64,000 nucleotides of DNA from Siphlonurus alternatus (lineage: Eukaryota; Arthropoda; Insecta; Ephemeroptera; Siphlonuridae), in contig OX463784.1 of NCBI GenBank assembly GCA_949825025.1, forward strand, positions 3,874,885 to 3,938,884, in the 5' to 3' direction. Below, piece by piece: positions 53,987 through 64,000 of this stretch (its first letter is position 1; each line of letters starts with the position of its first letter). A model generated the notes under the pieces. That model was not told the origin of the DNA. It saw nothing but the letters and a program-made list of their open reading frames with translations, and made no database searches. The position numbers were made by a program, and so were the translations under genes.

Positions 53987-56300
53987 TGTAAGAACCCTGC
54001 AGTATTCTCACTGTAAAAATACTCATACGAGCTGTCGACCCAGCTGTGTCGTGTTTTTCGATCGTCATTTTTCTGACGGCGCGGCGTAACTTTAGCAGCG
54101 ACGCCAAGACACAGCTGGGCAGAGGACGCATGTGGGGACGCCAAAATAATTAGAACTTGTGTTTGACCAAATCCTTTTACGGAAAATCATTTCAAGGTAA
54201 GTCAAATTAGTAAGAAATGAGTTCATTTGTGTGTTTTATGTATTAGTGTAGGTCAGTGCAGCCATACAGGAAAAGGTAGGATGTGTTTTGGATGGGTTAG
54301 AGATAAATACAGTGTCTATTTCATCGGCTAGGCAAAGCGACCGCCGTGTTAACGCTGTAGCATTCGTGCTATGGTGTTACACGGCGATGCTTCAACGCAA
54401 AAAAATATAATATCAATCTGATTATATTTATTTTTCAAAAGGGTGTGTTCTGTTTTCTTAACGTATTATATAGGAGTGCGTTTTGTTTTTTGAGTTTTAA
54501 ATACGGACCACGGAGATATAAATTAATCCAGGGGAAAAAAAAAAAAATGCAAGTATATCACCGTACTCACCGCCCTGTGTATTTATTTATGCATGGCGAT
54601 AGTATGGTGATTACAATTCAAAATGGCGGGAAAGTCCGACCAAGGCCAGTTTAAGGTTCATAAACTGTTTTAAGTGGATTTTAACTTCAGCACTCGGTTC
54701 ATAATTATTGTTTTAATTTTTCTATTATTAAATAAAAGTTTTAGACAGTGGAAAATAGGGCAAAAGGGCATATGTGATTTTTATATGTTACCAAGCCAGA
54801 TTCTCAAGGATAGCGCCATTTTATGTATGTGATGGCGGCGTTATCCATACCATATAATATAGTAAATATATTTAATTAATTTCTGAAGTAACTATGGGTT
54901 AAATAGTATTCATATGGCCTAAATAATTATTTTTTAATTATTGTTAAACTAAATAAATGTCCCCGCCTTGGTTTCTAACATATTTTAATAAATGTAAAAT
55001 CTGAAATTTAATGGTCATAATTAAATAAAAAATATGTCAATGTTACAACATGGCTGCCTGACTGTAGTTTTTGCCGCGCATGAATCTGCGTGCACGGAAC
55101 TATTTTTTGTGAAATTGTAAAATGTTTGGATGAGTAGGTTTGTTGTTTTGTAAGCAATATTATATTATAAAAAATTATAATATAATATTTTTAGCCAATT
55201 TAAATATTTTTGCACCTTTTTATTTTCTTAAAGTAAAAATACAGTAGCATGCTTAGGGTACTATTTTCTCATGGAGCTTCCCGGTAGCGCCGCAAGCGGC
55301 GCTCACCACCCAAGCCAAGCTAGCAAAGCTTCCCAAAGCGTCCATTACAGCACTCGCAAACCAACGCTCTTCATGTGATGAACGTGTCCCGCTAGCTGCG
55401 CAAGACTCTTCGAGCATAAAGTCAAGACCTGAGAAATTATTACTCGCAAGTATAAGCCATAGCTCATTGCTGCTTCCTTGTGTTGATTTAAATATCTGGT
55501 ATATATTTCTTTCGGTTAAAGCTATTCTAACCTGCAATTTACTTAACGTAATCAAAGCAATAGAATTCTGGTTTTGCTTCAGTCCCTTGGTGCAACAAAT
55601 TGTGCTTGCATCATTGTATCTTATCACTTAATATTTCAAGTGAAGTCAATTATCTTACTTTAACTCAAAACTTTCATGCTACAAATTTAGTGCCATATAC
55701 CAGCAGTTTTCAGCAATCATTCTTATGACTATTATATAATATTAATTCATGACTGTATGACGCAGTTTGTGCAAGCCATCGAGTAGTCCACCCAAGCGTC
55801 GGTCGTTGATCTAACGGTTGGCCCGAACTGCTCTCAAGCTTAGCACATAACTATATGTCTCAGCCCTCTGGGTTAATCGCTAACCGCCATCTTAGCTGAG
55901 GTAAGGTCGCTGGGTGCCGCGCCCATAAGTTTGATTAATATAGTCTCATTTACACCATATATATTCAACCTCTCATCCGTTAATATTAGCGTTAGTTTAT
56001 ATTGATTTTTGTGTGTGTTACTGAATTACATCCAGTACAATAATATTATGTAAGGGTAATTTGTGAAATTTAATTTTGTATTTTTCTAATTAATTCGATC
56101 AATTAAATATTATCAACCCTAGACGTTTGTTTTTAATTTCTCTTACATAAGAACCTTTTATTCATTCTAAGATAGCCAATTAGCCTAAGTGATAGGAATT
56201 GCTAACAGAATAAGTACTAGTAATACGCCGAGTACGCCCAGCAGCACCAATACAGGCCAGCAGCTGCAGTCATGGAGGGCAGGGTACGAGGTACGTTACA
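53987..56300 (+). repeat. 3' LTR of Ty3/gypsy element
   Basis: 2314 bp, from TGTAAGAACC to ACGTTACA, equal in length to the 5' LTR and nearly identical. CGTT follows it. The minus-strand 124-residue frame (55253-55627, and 44085-44459 in the other LTR) has no recognisable domain. Confidence 0.95.
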
Positions 56301-56304
56301 CGTT

Positions 56305-56535
56305 TGCAACATCATCATAACGTAGTTTTTACGTGATAATTACGTGTAATACGTAATTTTTACGTGTAGCACGTTATAGTTACGTACATATTACGTTACA
56401 GTTACGTAACTTTGATCTTAAATAAAATGTTAAAGTAATTGTTACGTGCTTTTTACGTTACAGTTACGTAACTGTGATCTTAAATATAATCTTATGGTAA
56501 TTGTTACGTGCTTTTTACGTTAGAGTTACGTAAGA
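56305..56535. repeat. TACGTAA-rich tandem repeat (about 62-bp unit)
   Basis: About two and a half units of ACGTTACAGTTACGTAACT, TTGTTACGTGC and intervening AT-rich bases, preceded by scattered TTACGTG motifs. Similar TTACGTAA motifs recur at 58935-59030, bracketing the region between. Confidence 0.75.
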
Positions 56536-57177
56536 AAATAATAAATTAAAATTCAAACGCTCGCGCGCATGACGGTTGGGCGAGTGTGGGAAGGGGGGAG
56601 TGGGAGGGGAAGAAGACGCCATTTCGTAAACAACACCCGACGATGCAGCTATTTTATGCAGATTTCATCAGAATTAGAACAAGTTTCCAGGATTCAAGGT
56701 AAAAATCATATATAATATAAGTGTATGCATCAACAAGAATGAATTTAGCTTACAGAAATCATTATTTTGTCTTGAATGTGAATGTCAAACTTGCCCATGA
56801 CACCGGTGATGTTTGTTTTAGGATCATGTTCTCTTTGTGGCCTCTATCGATCTACACAGGCTACACCCTTATCGTGAGGATTATGGGGATCATTTATGGA
56901 TTCCTGCACCCCACGGATAATAATTGAGAGTATGCATACATCGTGAGAACCTCGACAAAGCAGGCAGATCAGAAATGCATCCCCCAAAAACTTCATGAGT
57001 GTGAGTACCATATAGCATGTTTCATTGACCCTGTATAATATTGCCTGCGAATAACCATTTGCAAGCACTTACATTTGAAATTTATGAACTCATGAGTGTA
57101 ATTACATTAATTAAAAAAAATTGAATTAATGGAATTAAGGCTTTCAGTGATATGATACAGGTACATGTTCATTATAT
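56536..57177. other. GC-richer patch then AT-rich sequence
   Basis: 56555-56650 is GC-rich with CGCTCGCGCGCATGACGG and a GGGGGGAGTGGGAGGGG run, promoter-like in look. A donor-like CAAG/GTAAAA lies near 56698. Open frame 56721-56927 has no recognisable domain. No gene is called. Confidence 0.35.
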
Positions 57178-58388
57178 CCCAGTGACCACATGGATGTCCC
57201 CGGGACGCCCCAGGGACATCTCTCTAAGGTCCCCATTGGACGTCCCCAAGGACATCCCCCATGTCCATCAAAAAAGGACGTCCCTGCGGACGTCCTGTGG
57301 ACATCCCTCGGGGATGTTCCCTAATTTTAACTTGCCAATTATGTATTAATTCATCTTAAAATTTATATTAAAGAAGTTCAGGGTCTTTTAGAATGCATGA
57401 GGACTACAAAATTACCAAATAAAAAATTTAGGTCCATCGGGAATCGAACTCGAACCTTTTGGTTGATAGACGACGTCGTAGACAACTTGGATATTGCTCT
57501 TCGTTACTTATGTGTGGTTTATTTGGGTATATAAATTGTAAAGTTTTGAGTGTTTTATAATATTTTTATATTACGAGCGAAGTTGCGTTTTTTTATTTTT
57601 TTAAGCAAACTGATACATTGGGAGATTGTTATTATTTAATACAACATTAAATATATTGAGATTTAAATTTTTTAAAAATAAATTAAAATAAAATTTTATA
57701 ATTTTAATGAAAACATGTTTATACATTAATTAATTATAAATTGCAACGCTCAAATGCATCTCTAATTGTTAACAGACTTCGACATTTAAAAAAAAAATAT
57801 TTTTAATTTTTTAGAATTTTTTATAGGTCCCTCCGAGGACATTTGTGGGACGTTCAAGCGTCCCTCTAAAATCCCCGGGGGACTTTGATGGGACCTTGTT
57901 TATTTTTCATATATATTTTATTCTACGAGGATATTTTTTTAAAAAAAATTATTTTTCGGTGCAAATAACGCACTTTAATATTAAGTAAAATTTCCCGTCT
58001 TATTTTAAATATTATAATATTTTCATATAATATTTTAAATAATATTAACTAAATTTGTATATTTTTAAAATCAGTACATAATAATGAACAGCACATATTA
58101 TGATTTTAATGAAAACATTGACTAAAGGGTCCTTTCAAATTCCCCCGGGGATGTTCAAGGGACAGCCGTGTTGCATCCCCAGGGCGATTTTCTGAGAGAC
58201 TTTCATAAAAATATTAAAAAACTTAATATTTATTTATTTTCGGAGTGTAGCGAAAACCTTTCTTAGAACACGGAAAACATGTTTAAAGTTAAAGGGTTTT
58301 GAAAACTAGCACGTAAAACGTTCAGGGATGTTGGGGGATCTTGCGGGGATGTTCGCAAGGTCCCCGGGATGTCCATGTGGTCACTGGG
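57178..58388. mobile_element. 1.2 kb inverted-repeat element, copy 2
   Basis: The same ends (CCCAGTGACCACATGGA and TCCATGTGGTCACTGGG), subterminal GGACGTCC-type repeats and tRNA-like segment (57432-57515, minus) as 41497-42687, in the same orientation. ATAT lies on both sides and may be the target duplication. No transposase. Confidence 0.85.
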
Positions 58389-58930
58389 ATATATTATGTA
58401 GAGTGTGCATGATTGTAAAGACTAAAGACATACATACTGTACAGTACATAATAATATGCATACAGTAATACAACTATGTCATGCATGATTCCTTCAGTGA
58501 TATGATACAGGATACAGGTTCATTATATATGTAAAGTGTTCATGATTGTAAAGACATACGTACTGTACAGTATGCATACAGTAATACAACTATGTCATGT
58601 ATGATTCACATTAAATCAGTACGTTTGTTCGTAAACCCTGCTCCGATTACACCTATATATGCTCCTTATGGACCCCCATCTCTACTGCCCCTGCAGACAG
58701 AGTGCGAAGGCCACGAGGAGTCCCGCGGTGCCTGCGAAAACGCGATTGGCCCGTAATACTGCAGTTTGTGACCACGGCTAGCTGTATGTCAGTGTCGTCA
58801 AAGAGCAGCTTCGTTGATCGAGAATAGGAAGATTCCCTGCTTAATTTACTTTTTTATTTGTATTTTTTACAAAATATGAATAAATAACACGATGTATGCA
58901 ATAAAAACAGTGTATTTTCTGAATCTCCCG
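58389..58930. other. Intergenic with a possible exon-like patch
   Basis: Duplicated TACTGTACAGTA-type sequence at 58430-58580. A GC-richer part (58670-58830) follows an acceptor-like CCCCTGCAG (58692) and stays open for about 45 codons in one frame. No homology is recognised and no gene is called. Confidence 0.3.
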
Positions 58931-60377
58931 AAACAAAATATTTACGTAATATTAACGTCAGGATTACGATAGATTTACGCGATTTATTCTTACGTAAAGG
59001 AAACGAAAGGTTTACGTAACCGAAACAAAAGATTTGAGTGTCCCAATTTAAACTTATTACTTATACTTAAGAATTATGTAAGTTTAACACAATATTTACG
59101 AAACTATATATAAAGTAATAATTTTCAGCTGGGCATAAACAAGAGTATTGACACATCCCAGAAAATTCATCAGAAAAGCGGTTTTTATCAATATTAATGT
59201 AATTATAAGGTAAGTTTCTACATTCTAACAAAAGCTCTAGATAACCCAGAGCTAAAAGTGATAACACATGCAGTACTTTGCGTACAGTTTGTTTCAGCCT
59301 ATTTTTTCTTCAAGGCCAATACAGCTAGAGGACAAAGACCATGCAACATATGCCGTTGCGACCCTCCATGTAGTAACCGCCAGCCATCCACCCTCTGCCA
59401 TCACTAGCGGCTCGGTATATAAGCATGGCACAATTTAAAACAATGATAAAAAATTTATTATAATTTATTAGATAATAAATACTAACCTAGCTCATTATAA
59501 TATTATGTTTGATTTAACACCCAGGGTATTACTTCGTAATGTTTGTGAGTTCATAATGTTTGTAAGTTCATAGTGTTCTCAATTTCATAAATTTTTTCCA
59601 ATTCATAATGTTTAGTTCATATTAATGTTCAGTTCATAATGTTAATTAAGTTCATAATGACAATTAAGTAGTAATGTTTCAAAAAACATTACGAACATTT
59701 AGGCTTAAGTTTTTTTTTCCAGGTTCCGGGTTACAATCCCTACGTGGCCAAAGGGAGTATTATTGAACGGAGAGATGGAATAAAGGAAGCACGAAGATCA
59801 ATTAAGGCTTAACCTGAGAAATTTGGACGAAAAATTCGCTGCAACAGATTTTCTTCAAATTAATTTGGTGGACTCACAACAATCATCAAATTAGCTCTGA
59901 ATTTTTTCGGAATTTTTTAACCGTTGGTTTAATTATAATTAATTTATTTAAATGAGAATTTTGTATCCTTTCAATGTTAAATTTGTTAATTAGTATTGCA
60001 AAAAAACTATACAACAGATTCTTTTACTTTTTTTTTAACTAAAGCCTAATTTTTTAGACTATTTTTCTGAATTGTTTTCATATATTTTGAACCGTGGCGA
60101 TGATCGTATCCTATATGTGATGAGAAATGTGGCAACGTTCTCAAGGACTGTTGTCACCACCCCCTCCTAAAAATTTAAGCTCAATCCAATGCAAACAGTG
60201 TTGCCACTATAGCCACGCCTCTTGACCTTGACAGACAAATTCTCAGGTTATACCTTAATATGTTCAATTCATATAAAAATTTATATCAATATTTTTCTAG
60301 TAATGAAACCAGCATAAAAACGAGAACTATACTGACTAATTTTATTTTTTCCAGTATAATATACTTCTCACTTAAAA
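58931..60377. other. AT-rich intergenic with old repeats
   Basis: TTACGTAA motifs (58935-59030). A block of TTCATAATGTTT units lies at 59530-59706 and ends in AACATTACGAACATTTAGGC, the inverse of the units near 41383. The rest has no recognisable feature. Confidence 0.4.
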
Positions 60378-60405
60378 AAAAATAATAATAATAATAATAA
60401 TAATA
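60378..60405. repeat. (TAA)n microsatellite, LINE target
   Basis: About nine ATA/TAA units immediately before a LINE 3' end. Confidence 0.9.
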
Positions 60406-60560
60406 CTTCGGGCCCATGGGGAGGTTGGTGAGGTGCACCGATAAAAAGAAAAACATGAAAAGGCAGCCCCGGAGTTTACTGCACGAGAGTGCGGAGCGCT
60501 GGGGTCGAGGAGGTACTGCTAGATTTGTCTTGTATTGACCTATGAGACGGCTTAGTAGTG

Positions 60561-60592
<32 letters not shown>
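60406..60592 (+). mobile_element. Dong/R4-like LINE, 3'-end-only copy with poly(A)
   Basis: CTTCGGGCCCATGGGGAGGT to TAGTGTCTAAAA repeats 62163-62320 almost exactly (one A/G difference noticed near 60520). It is followed by about 30 A and then TAA-rich sequence. It is a severely 5'-truncated insertion in a TAA repeat. Confidence 0.85.
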
Positions 60593-60595
<3 letters not shown>

Positions 60596-60647
60596 ATAAT
60601 AATAATTATTATTATTAATAATAATTAATATTATTAATATAATATAG

Positions 60648-62201
60648 CTTGATCTTGTTAGTAGCTTTGCAGCAGACATGGGGATGGAGTTGGGCTTGGA
60701 CAAGTGTGCGGTCCTGCACATTCGACTTGGCAAGGTGTGTGGCCAACGAGAAGACATGGAGCTGGTAGACGGGAGCATCATTAGACATCTCGATGCCGAA
60801 GCACGGTACAAGTACCTGGGCGTGAGTGAAAGTCACGTTCAGGATACAGGATTGTGCCAGAAGGTGCTTCGTGGGGAGTATGTTCGACGCCTGAAGAAGA
60901 TCTGGAGTTCCAGGTTGTCGGGTCGCAATAAGATCCAAGCGACCAACATGCTAGCCATCCCTGTCATGCTCTACACCTTTGGTGCCATGAAATGGAACGT
61001 GGCAGAGCTGAAGGGCCTCGATACCATCACGAGGAGAGTCATGTCTTCTAACTTGAGCCACCATAAGCGGGCTTCTGTTGAGAGGGTCTACCTTCCACGT
61101 GATCAGGGAGGTAGAGGGTTGCTCGGAGTTGAGAACATCTACAACCGAATGGTTATCAGTATGGCGTGTCGTGTGGTAACGAGCACAGATCCCCATCTTC
61201 AACTTGTGTATGGGCATGAGTTGTGGGGCAGTGGAGCGTTTTTGTTCAGTGCAGCAAAAAGGGCGGCATGGGCATTGGGAGTACAGTTGGATTTGGTGGA
61301 GCCGGAGTCGAGGCCAGGAGTAAACCTTGCAGGTTTGCCTCGGGCTCTCGCCAAGCAGAGGGTGAGGGAGGCGGAGGTGCGTCTTCTTTTGCGAGGGCAC
61401 ATGGCAAAGAGCAATCATAGCGTGTTCTACAAGAACATCGAGAGCCAGGGCCATTGCAGGGAGCGTACTTTTGCCTTTCTTCGCTCCTCTGGGCTGACTT
61501 CCGTGTCAGAGAGCAATATCATCAAGATGCAGGATGGTGTGTTCACATCCCTGGTGTACCAGCAGTTGATCTTTGGTCGTCAGCTGGACACCAGATGTCG
61601 GGCGTGCTTCCGTTCTCCCGAGACCACCATGCATCTTCTCTCTGCATGTCCTTTCTATGCCCGTACTCTTTACATCGAGAGGCACAATGCTGCACTGCGG
61701 GTGCTTTATTTCCATCTGAGGCACCATTTTGGTATTGACGATTCACCTGTCATACCATACGCTCCTGGGGACGTTGAGGCAGTGGTGGCAAACGACCAGG
61801 TGAAGATCTTCTGGAACTATTCGTTTCCCACCACTCGCAAGCTCCATGCCAACAAGCCGGACATCGTGGTACTTGAGAAGCACAAGAAGGCGTTGACCGT
61901 GGTGGAGTTTTCTGCTCCTTCGGACCAGAACCTCACGGAAAAGTATGCCGAAAAACGCGATAAGTACCGCGATCTTGTCATGGACTTGCGGCAGAGCTAT
62001 GCTGGACATTCGGTTGTGTTGGTCGTTCTTTTGGTTGGGGTGATGGGTGGAGTTCCCGACTCATTGGTTTCTGGGCTGCGGCAAATACCAGGTTGCCGTG
62101 GATCCGCTGAGCGGCTGGCGGATGCCATGCAGAAGGCAGTGTTGCTGGGCTCCCTCCGTCTACTTCGGGCCCATGGGGAGGTTGGTGAGGTGCACCGATA
62201 A
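60648..62201 (+). pseudogene. Dong/R4-like LINE ORF, C-terminal part (RT thumb, zinc ribbon, REL endonuclease)
   Basis: The frame is open from 60648, with the first ATG at 60678, and codes for 507 residues from there. The N-terminus is cut in the RT region. GLDKCAVLHI and YKYLGV belong to the end of the reverse transcriptase and thumb. Residues 306-323 form a CCHC motif (CRACFRSPETTMHLLSAC). A restriction-like endonuclease follows, with KPDIVV (Asp395), TVVEF (Glu410) and EKYAEKRDKY, the PD-(D/E)XK pattern of R2, R4, NeSL and Hero-type LINEs. The 3' end has a short untranslated region and poly(A) running into a TAA repeat. Dong, of the R4 clade, is known to target TAA repeats, which fits this site. 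No internal stops, so it is recent; it cannot be autonomous because the catalytic RT part is missing. Confidence 0.85.
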
Positions 62202-62336
62202 AAAGAAAAACATGAAAAGGCAGCCCCGGAGTTTACTGCACGAGAGTGCGGAGCGCTGGGGTCGAGGAGGTACTGCTAGGTTTGTCTTGTATTGACCTAT
62301 GAGACGGCTTAGTAGTGTCTAAAAAAAAAAAAAAAA

Positions 62337-62368
<32 letters not shown>

Positions 62369-62370
62369 AT
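62202..62370 (+). mobile_element. LINE 3' untranslated region, poly(A) and (TAA)n
   Basis: The same 3' end as 60406-60560, then about 17 A and about ten TAA units (62338-62367). Confidence 0.85.
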
Positions 62371-62385
62371 ATATTTTACATATTT

Positions 62386-62477
62386 TACATGGATGACCTC
62401 AAGTTATATGCTTCTGGTGAAGACCAGTTGCACAGCATGTTTGAACTTGTCAAAAGTTTTAGTGATGCAACAGTTGG
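62386..62477 (+). pseudogene. Reverse-transcriptase catalytic-box fragment (YMDD)
   Basis: The frame reads YMDDLKLYASGEDQLHSM, then FELVKSFSDA, the catalytic motif and following helix of an R4/R2-type LINE reverse transcriptase. The end overlaps in position the start of the ORF at 60648 (LDLVSSFAADMG). It stops where a small hairpin element begins, so it is a relic of about 30 codons from a related copy. Confidence 0.7.
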
Positions 62478-62562
62478 AGGCCCCCCAAAAATATAAAAGG
62501 TAGGCCCTCTAATGACTAGAGGACCTATAACCTTTATTATTTTTAAGTAGCCTCCAATCGTG
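62472..62562. mobile_element. Small hairpin MITE
   Basis: GTTGGAGGC and GCCTCCAAT ends with inner AGGCCCTCTAATGACTAGAG pairing within itself and flanking AAAGGT and ACCTTT. About 90 bp. Confidence 0.55.
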
Positions 62563-63365
62563 CCGAGGGTCCTTAAATTTATTTAAAAAAATATTGTGTA
62601 ATTCTCTTTCATATAGCATATGACCAAGAAGGCCTTTTATATATCGCGATCGGAAAAGATGTGAGAAAAACGAAGGAAAATAGTTTTGGAAAAATAATGT
62701 AGAGTAATTAAATCAAGATGTAAAGCCCTGAAGGCCCCTTGGTCCTGCACTAATATAAGTCAAATTTAATATTAACATATTATGTTGCGGTATATATGTT
62801 TTATTTTATTTTTTAATACGTACACATCATCTTTTTATAATTATATTTATGTCAAATATTATAGTGATAAAAATAAGCCAGAACGGTCCGGAACGTCAAT
62901 CCGGAAAGGTGCATGTATTATTGAATCAAAAACTCATAAATTTTATTTTTAAAAATATGTCTAAATTATATTATAGATTAAATTTTGCAAGCTTTTTTTT
63001 TTTCTTTCTTTTTACAAAAACTTCCGCTAGCTTCGTTTTCGTAATTCGTAGTCTTCTTCATTTATAAGACTAAAAGATGTATAGCACTTGCTTATTTTTT
63101 TTCTATACATTTTTTTTTATCTATTCATGCATGATTTAATGCTCAAATCACTTCTGCATATCCGGCCCAGAATGCAGTACAACTACTTTTTTTAGGAAAT
63201 GGGGAAAAAAAAAAAGAGTCTAATTTTGACCTGAAAATAAAAATTGGAGAGATTTTAACATACCGCAATATAATTTGTAATGAATTCGGTCATTTAATTT
63301 TCGAGCACGGTTAAACAACTATACACATAATACATGACTCTGAAGTCACTGAAATATATAAAAAA
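62563..63365. other. AT-rich intergenic
   Basis: No gene or repeat is recognised. Confidence 0.45.
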
Positions 63366-63858
63366 AAAAAAATAAACGGATGAAAATACGTGCATTGCGA
63401 TAAAAAGGTTTGATTTTCCCAATTTAATCAAATTTTAATTAAATAAGAAGTAAGAAATGTATCTGCTCCCTGAAAAAACATTTTTCCGGAAAAACAAACA
63501 TTCCATCCAAAGTAACAAAATATTCGTCAACTTTTGCTGGCAATATATTTTTTATTAAAAGCTTGATTGACTTTTAATTAATTTTTTTATCGTTTAACTG
63601 TTCAACGCTGGCTAAAACTATACACAATTATTTTAAAATTGATGAAGCTTTGAATAAAAAGATGTATCCCCAGCAAATATTTTTGTTGGCAAATATTATT
63701 TTGCGTTGGATGCAATGATTGTTTTTCCAGAAAAAAGTTTCCCTATGGAAAAGATACACTTCTCACTTTTTATTTAATTCAAAATTAATTTTTCAAATTA
63801 GGACAATTCAACCATTTTTATCGCAATGTAAATTTTTTCATTCGTTTATTTTAAATAT
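63366..63858. mobile_element. MITE-like element of about 490 bp with long inverted ends
   Basis: AAATAAACGGATGAAAATAC and TGCATTGCGATAAAAA on the left match TTTTTATCGCAATGTA and TTTCATTCGTTTATTT on the right as inverted repeats. Further inner pairs exist (AAATGTATCT with AGATACACTT). Non-coding. Confidence 0.65.
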
Positions 63859-63871
63859 TTCAGTGTCATAA

Positions 63872-64000
63872 CCCAGTGACCACATGGACATCCCGGGGAC
63901 CTTGCGAACATCCCCGCAAGATCCCCCAACATCCCTGAACGTTTTACGTGCTAGTTTTCAAAACCCTTTAACTTTAAACATGTTTTCCGTGTTCTAAAAA
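63872..64000 (-). mobile_element. 1.2 kb inverted-repeat element, copy 3 (partial, runs off window)
   Basis: CCCAGTGACCACATGGACAT followed by CCCGGGGACCTTGCGAACAT and on to GTTTTCCGTGTTCTAAAAA is the reverse complement of the right ends of copies 1 and 2. Opposite orientation, cut by the window edge. Confidence 0.9.

Larger units (their letters stand above)
42819..56300 (+). mobile_element. Complete Ty3/gypsy LTR retrotransposon (Metaviridae-type)
   Basis: 13,482 bp with two 2314-bp LTRs, a CGTT 4-bp target duplication (42815-42818 and 56301-56304), a primer-binding site, a polypurine tract, gag, pol and a third ORF, all open. Domain order protease, reverse transcriptase, RNase H, integrase defines Ty3/gypsy. 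There is no chromodomain and no envelope gene. LTR identity implies a recent insertion. Confidence 0.95.

Noticed and set aside
56721..56927. 68-residue open frame
   Set aside because: No domain, no repeat pattern and no splice evidence.
58692..58830. Second exon paired with the exon at 40834
   Set aside because: The phase fits, but the acceptor is generic, there is no homology and the implied intron is about 18 kb of transposons. Kept only as a test in the findings.

Overview
The window is metazoan nuclear DNA. It is strongly AT-rich, dense in small palindromic DNA transposons (MITEs), microsatellites and minisatellites, and its few host genes are split by introns. Low-complexity secreted-type proteins, a SINE whose 5S rRNA-derived head looks invertebrate, Polinton and Dong/R4-like remnants and a Ty3/gypsy element suggest an invertebrate, most likely an arthropod. 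The species cannot be told from the sequence.

Layout. 1-3314 is a near-perfect 3.3 kb palindrome whose only unpaired part is the loop of a small fold-back MITE. 3.3-9.9 kb is AT-rich with one Polinton-like packaging ATPase fragment (7517-8092), a MITE and a SINE. 9978-11793 (+) holds three in-phase exons of a Lys/Tyr-Pro, His and Thr/Pro-rich protein. 12-14.1 kb is MITEs and a second palindrome. 15259-19425 (-) holds two exons of a large Asn/Gln/Pro-rich secreted-type protein, transcribed towards the first gene. 19.5-38.8 kb is a graveyard of repeats: a decayed LINE (21.4-23.5 kb, -), 5S-headed SINEs, hAT and TTAA-type MITEs, nested insertions, an 18-bp periodic array, a 37-bp minisatellite and a 2.6 kb inverted-repeat element. 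39.2-40.3 kb is a 165-bp tandem repeat, followed by a possible first exon at 40.8 kb.

42819-56300 is an apparently intact, young Ty3/gypsy LTR retrotransposon. It has two 2314-bp LTRs with only two differences noticed, and a CGTT target duplication. It encodes a 969-residue Gag, a Pol reached by a -1 frameshift, and a third coiled-coil ORF in the env position that is not an envelope protein. Its internal region is much richer in GC than the surroundings. It lies between two copies of a 1.2 kb inverted-repeat element that contains a tRNA-like segment; a third copy runs off the right edge. 60.4-62.5 kb carries Dong/R4-like LINE pieces inserted in TAA microsatellites.

How the parts relate: the two host genes may be neighbours in an extracellular-matrix or cuticle cluster. 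Within the gypsy element, Gag, Pol and ORF3 form one transcription unit that appears to use frameshifting, stop-start overlap and possibly splicing. All repeat comparisons were made by eye.
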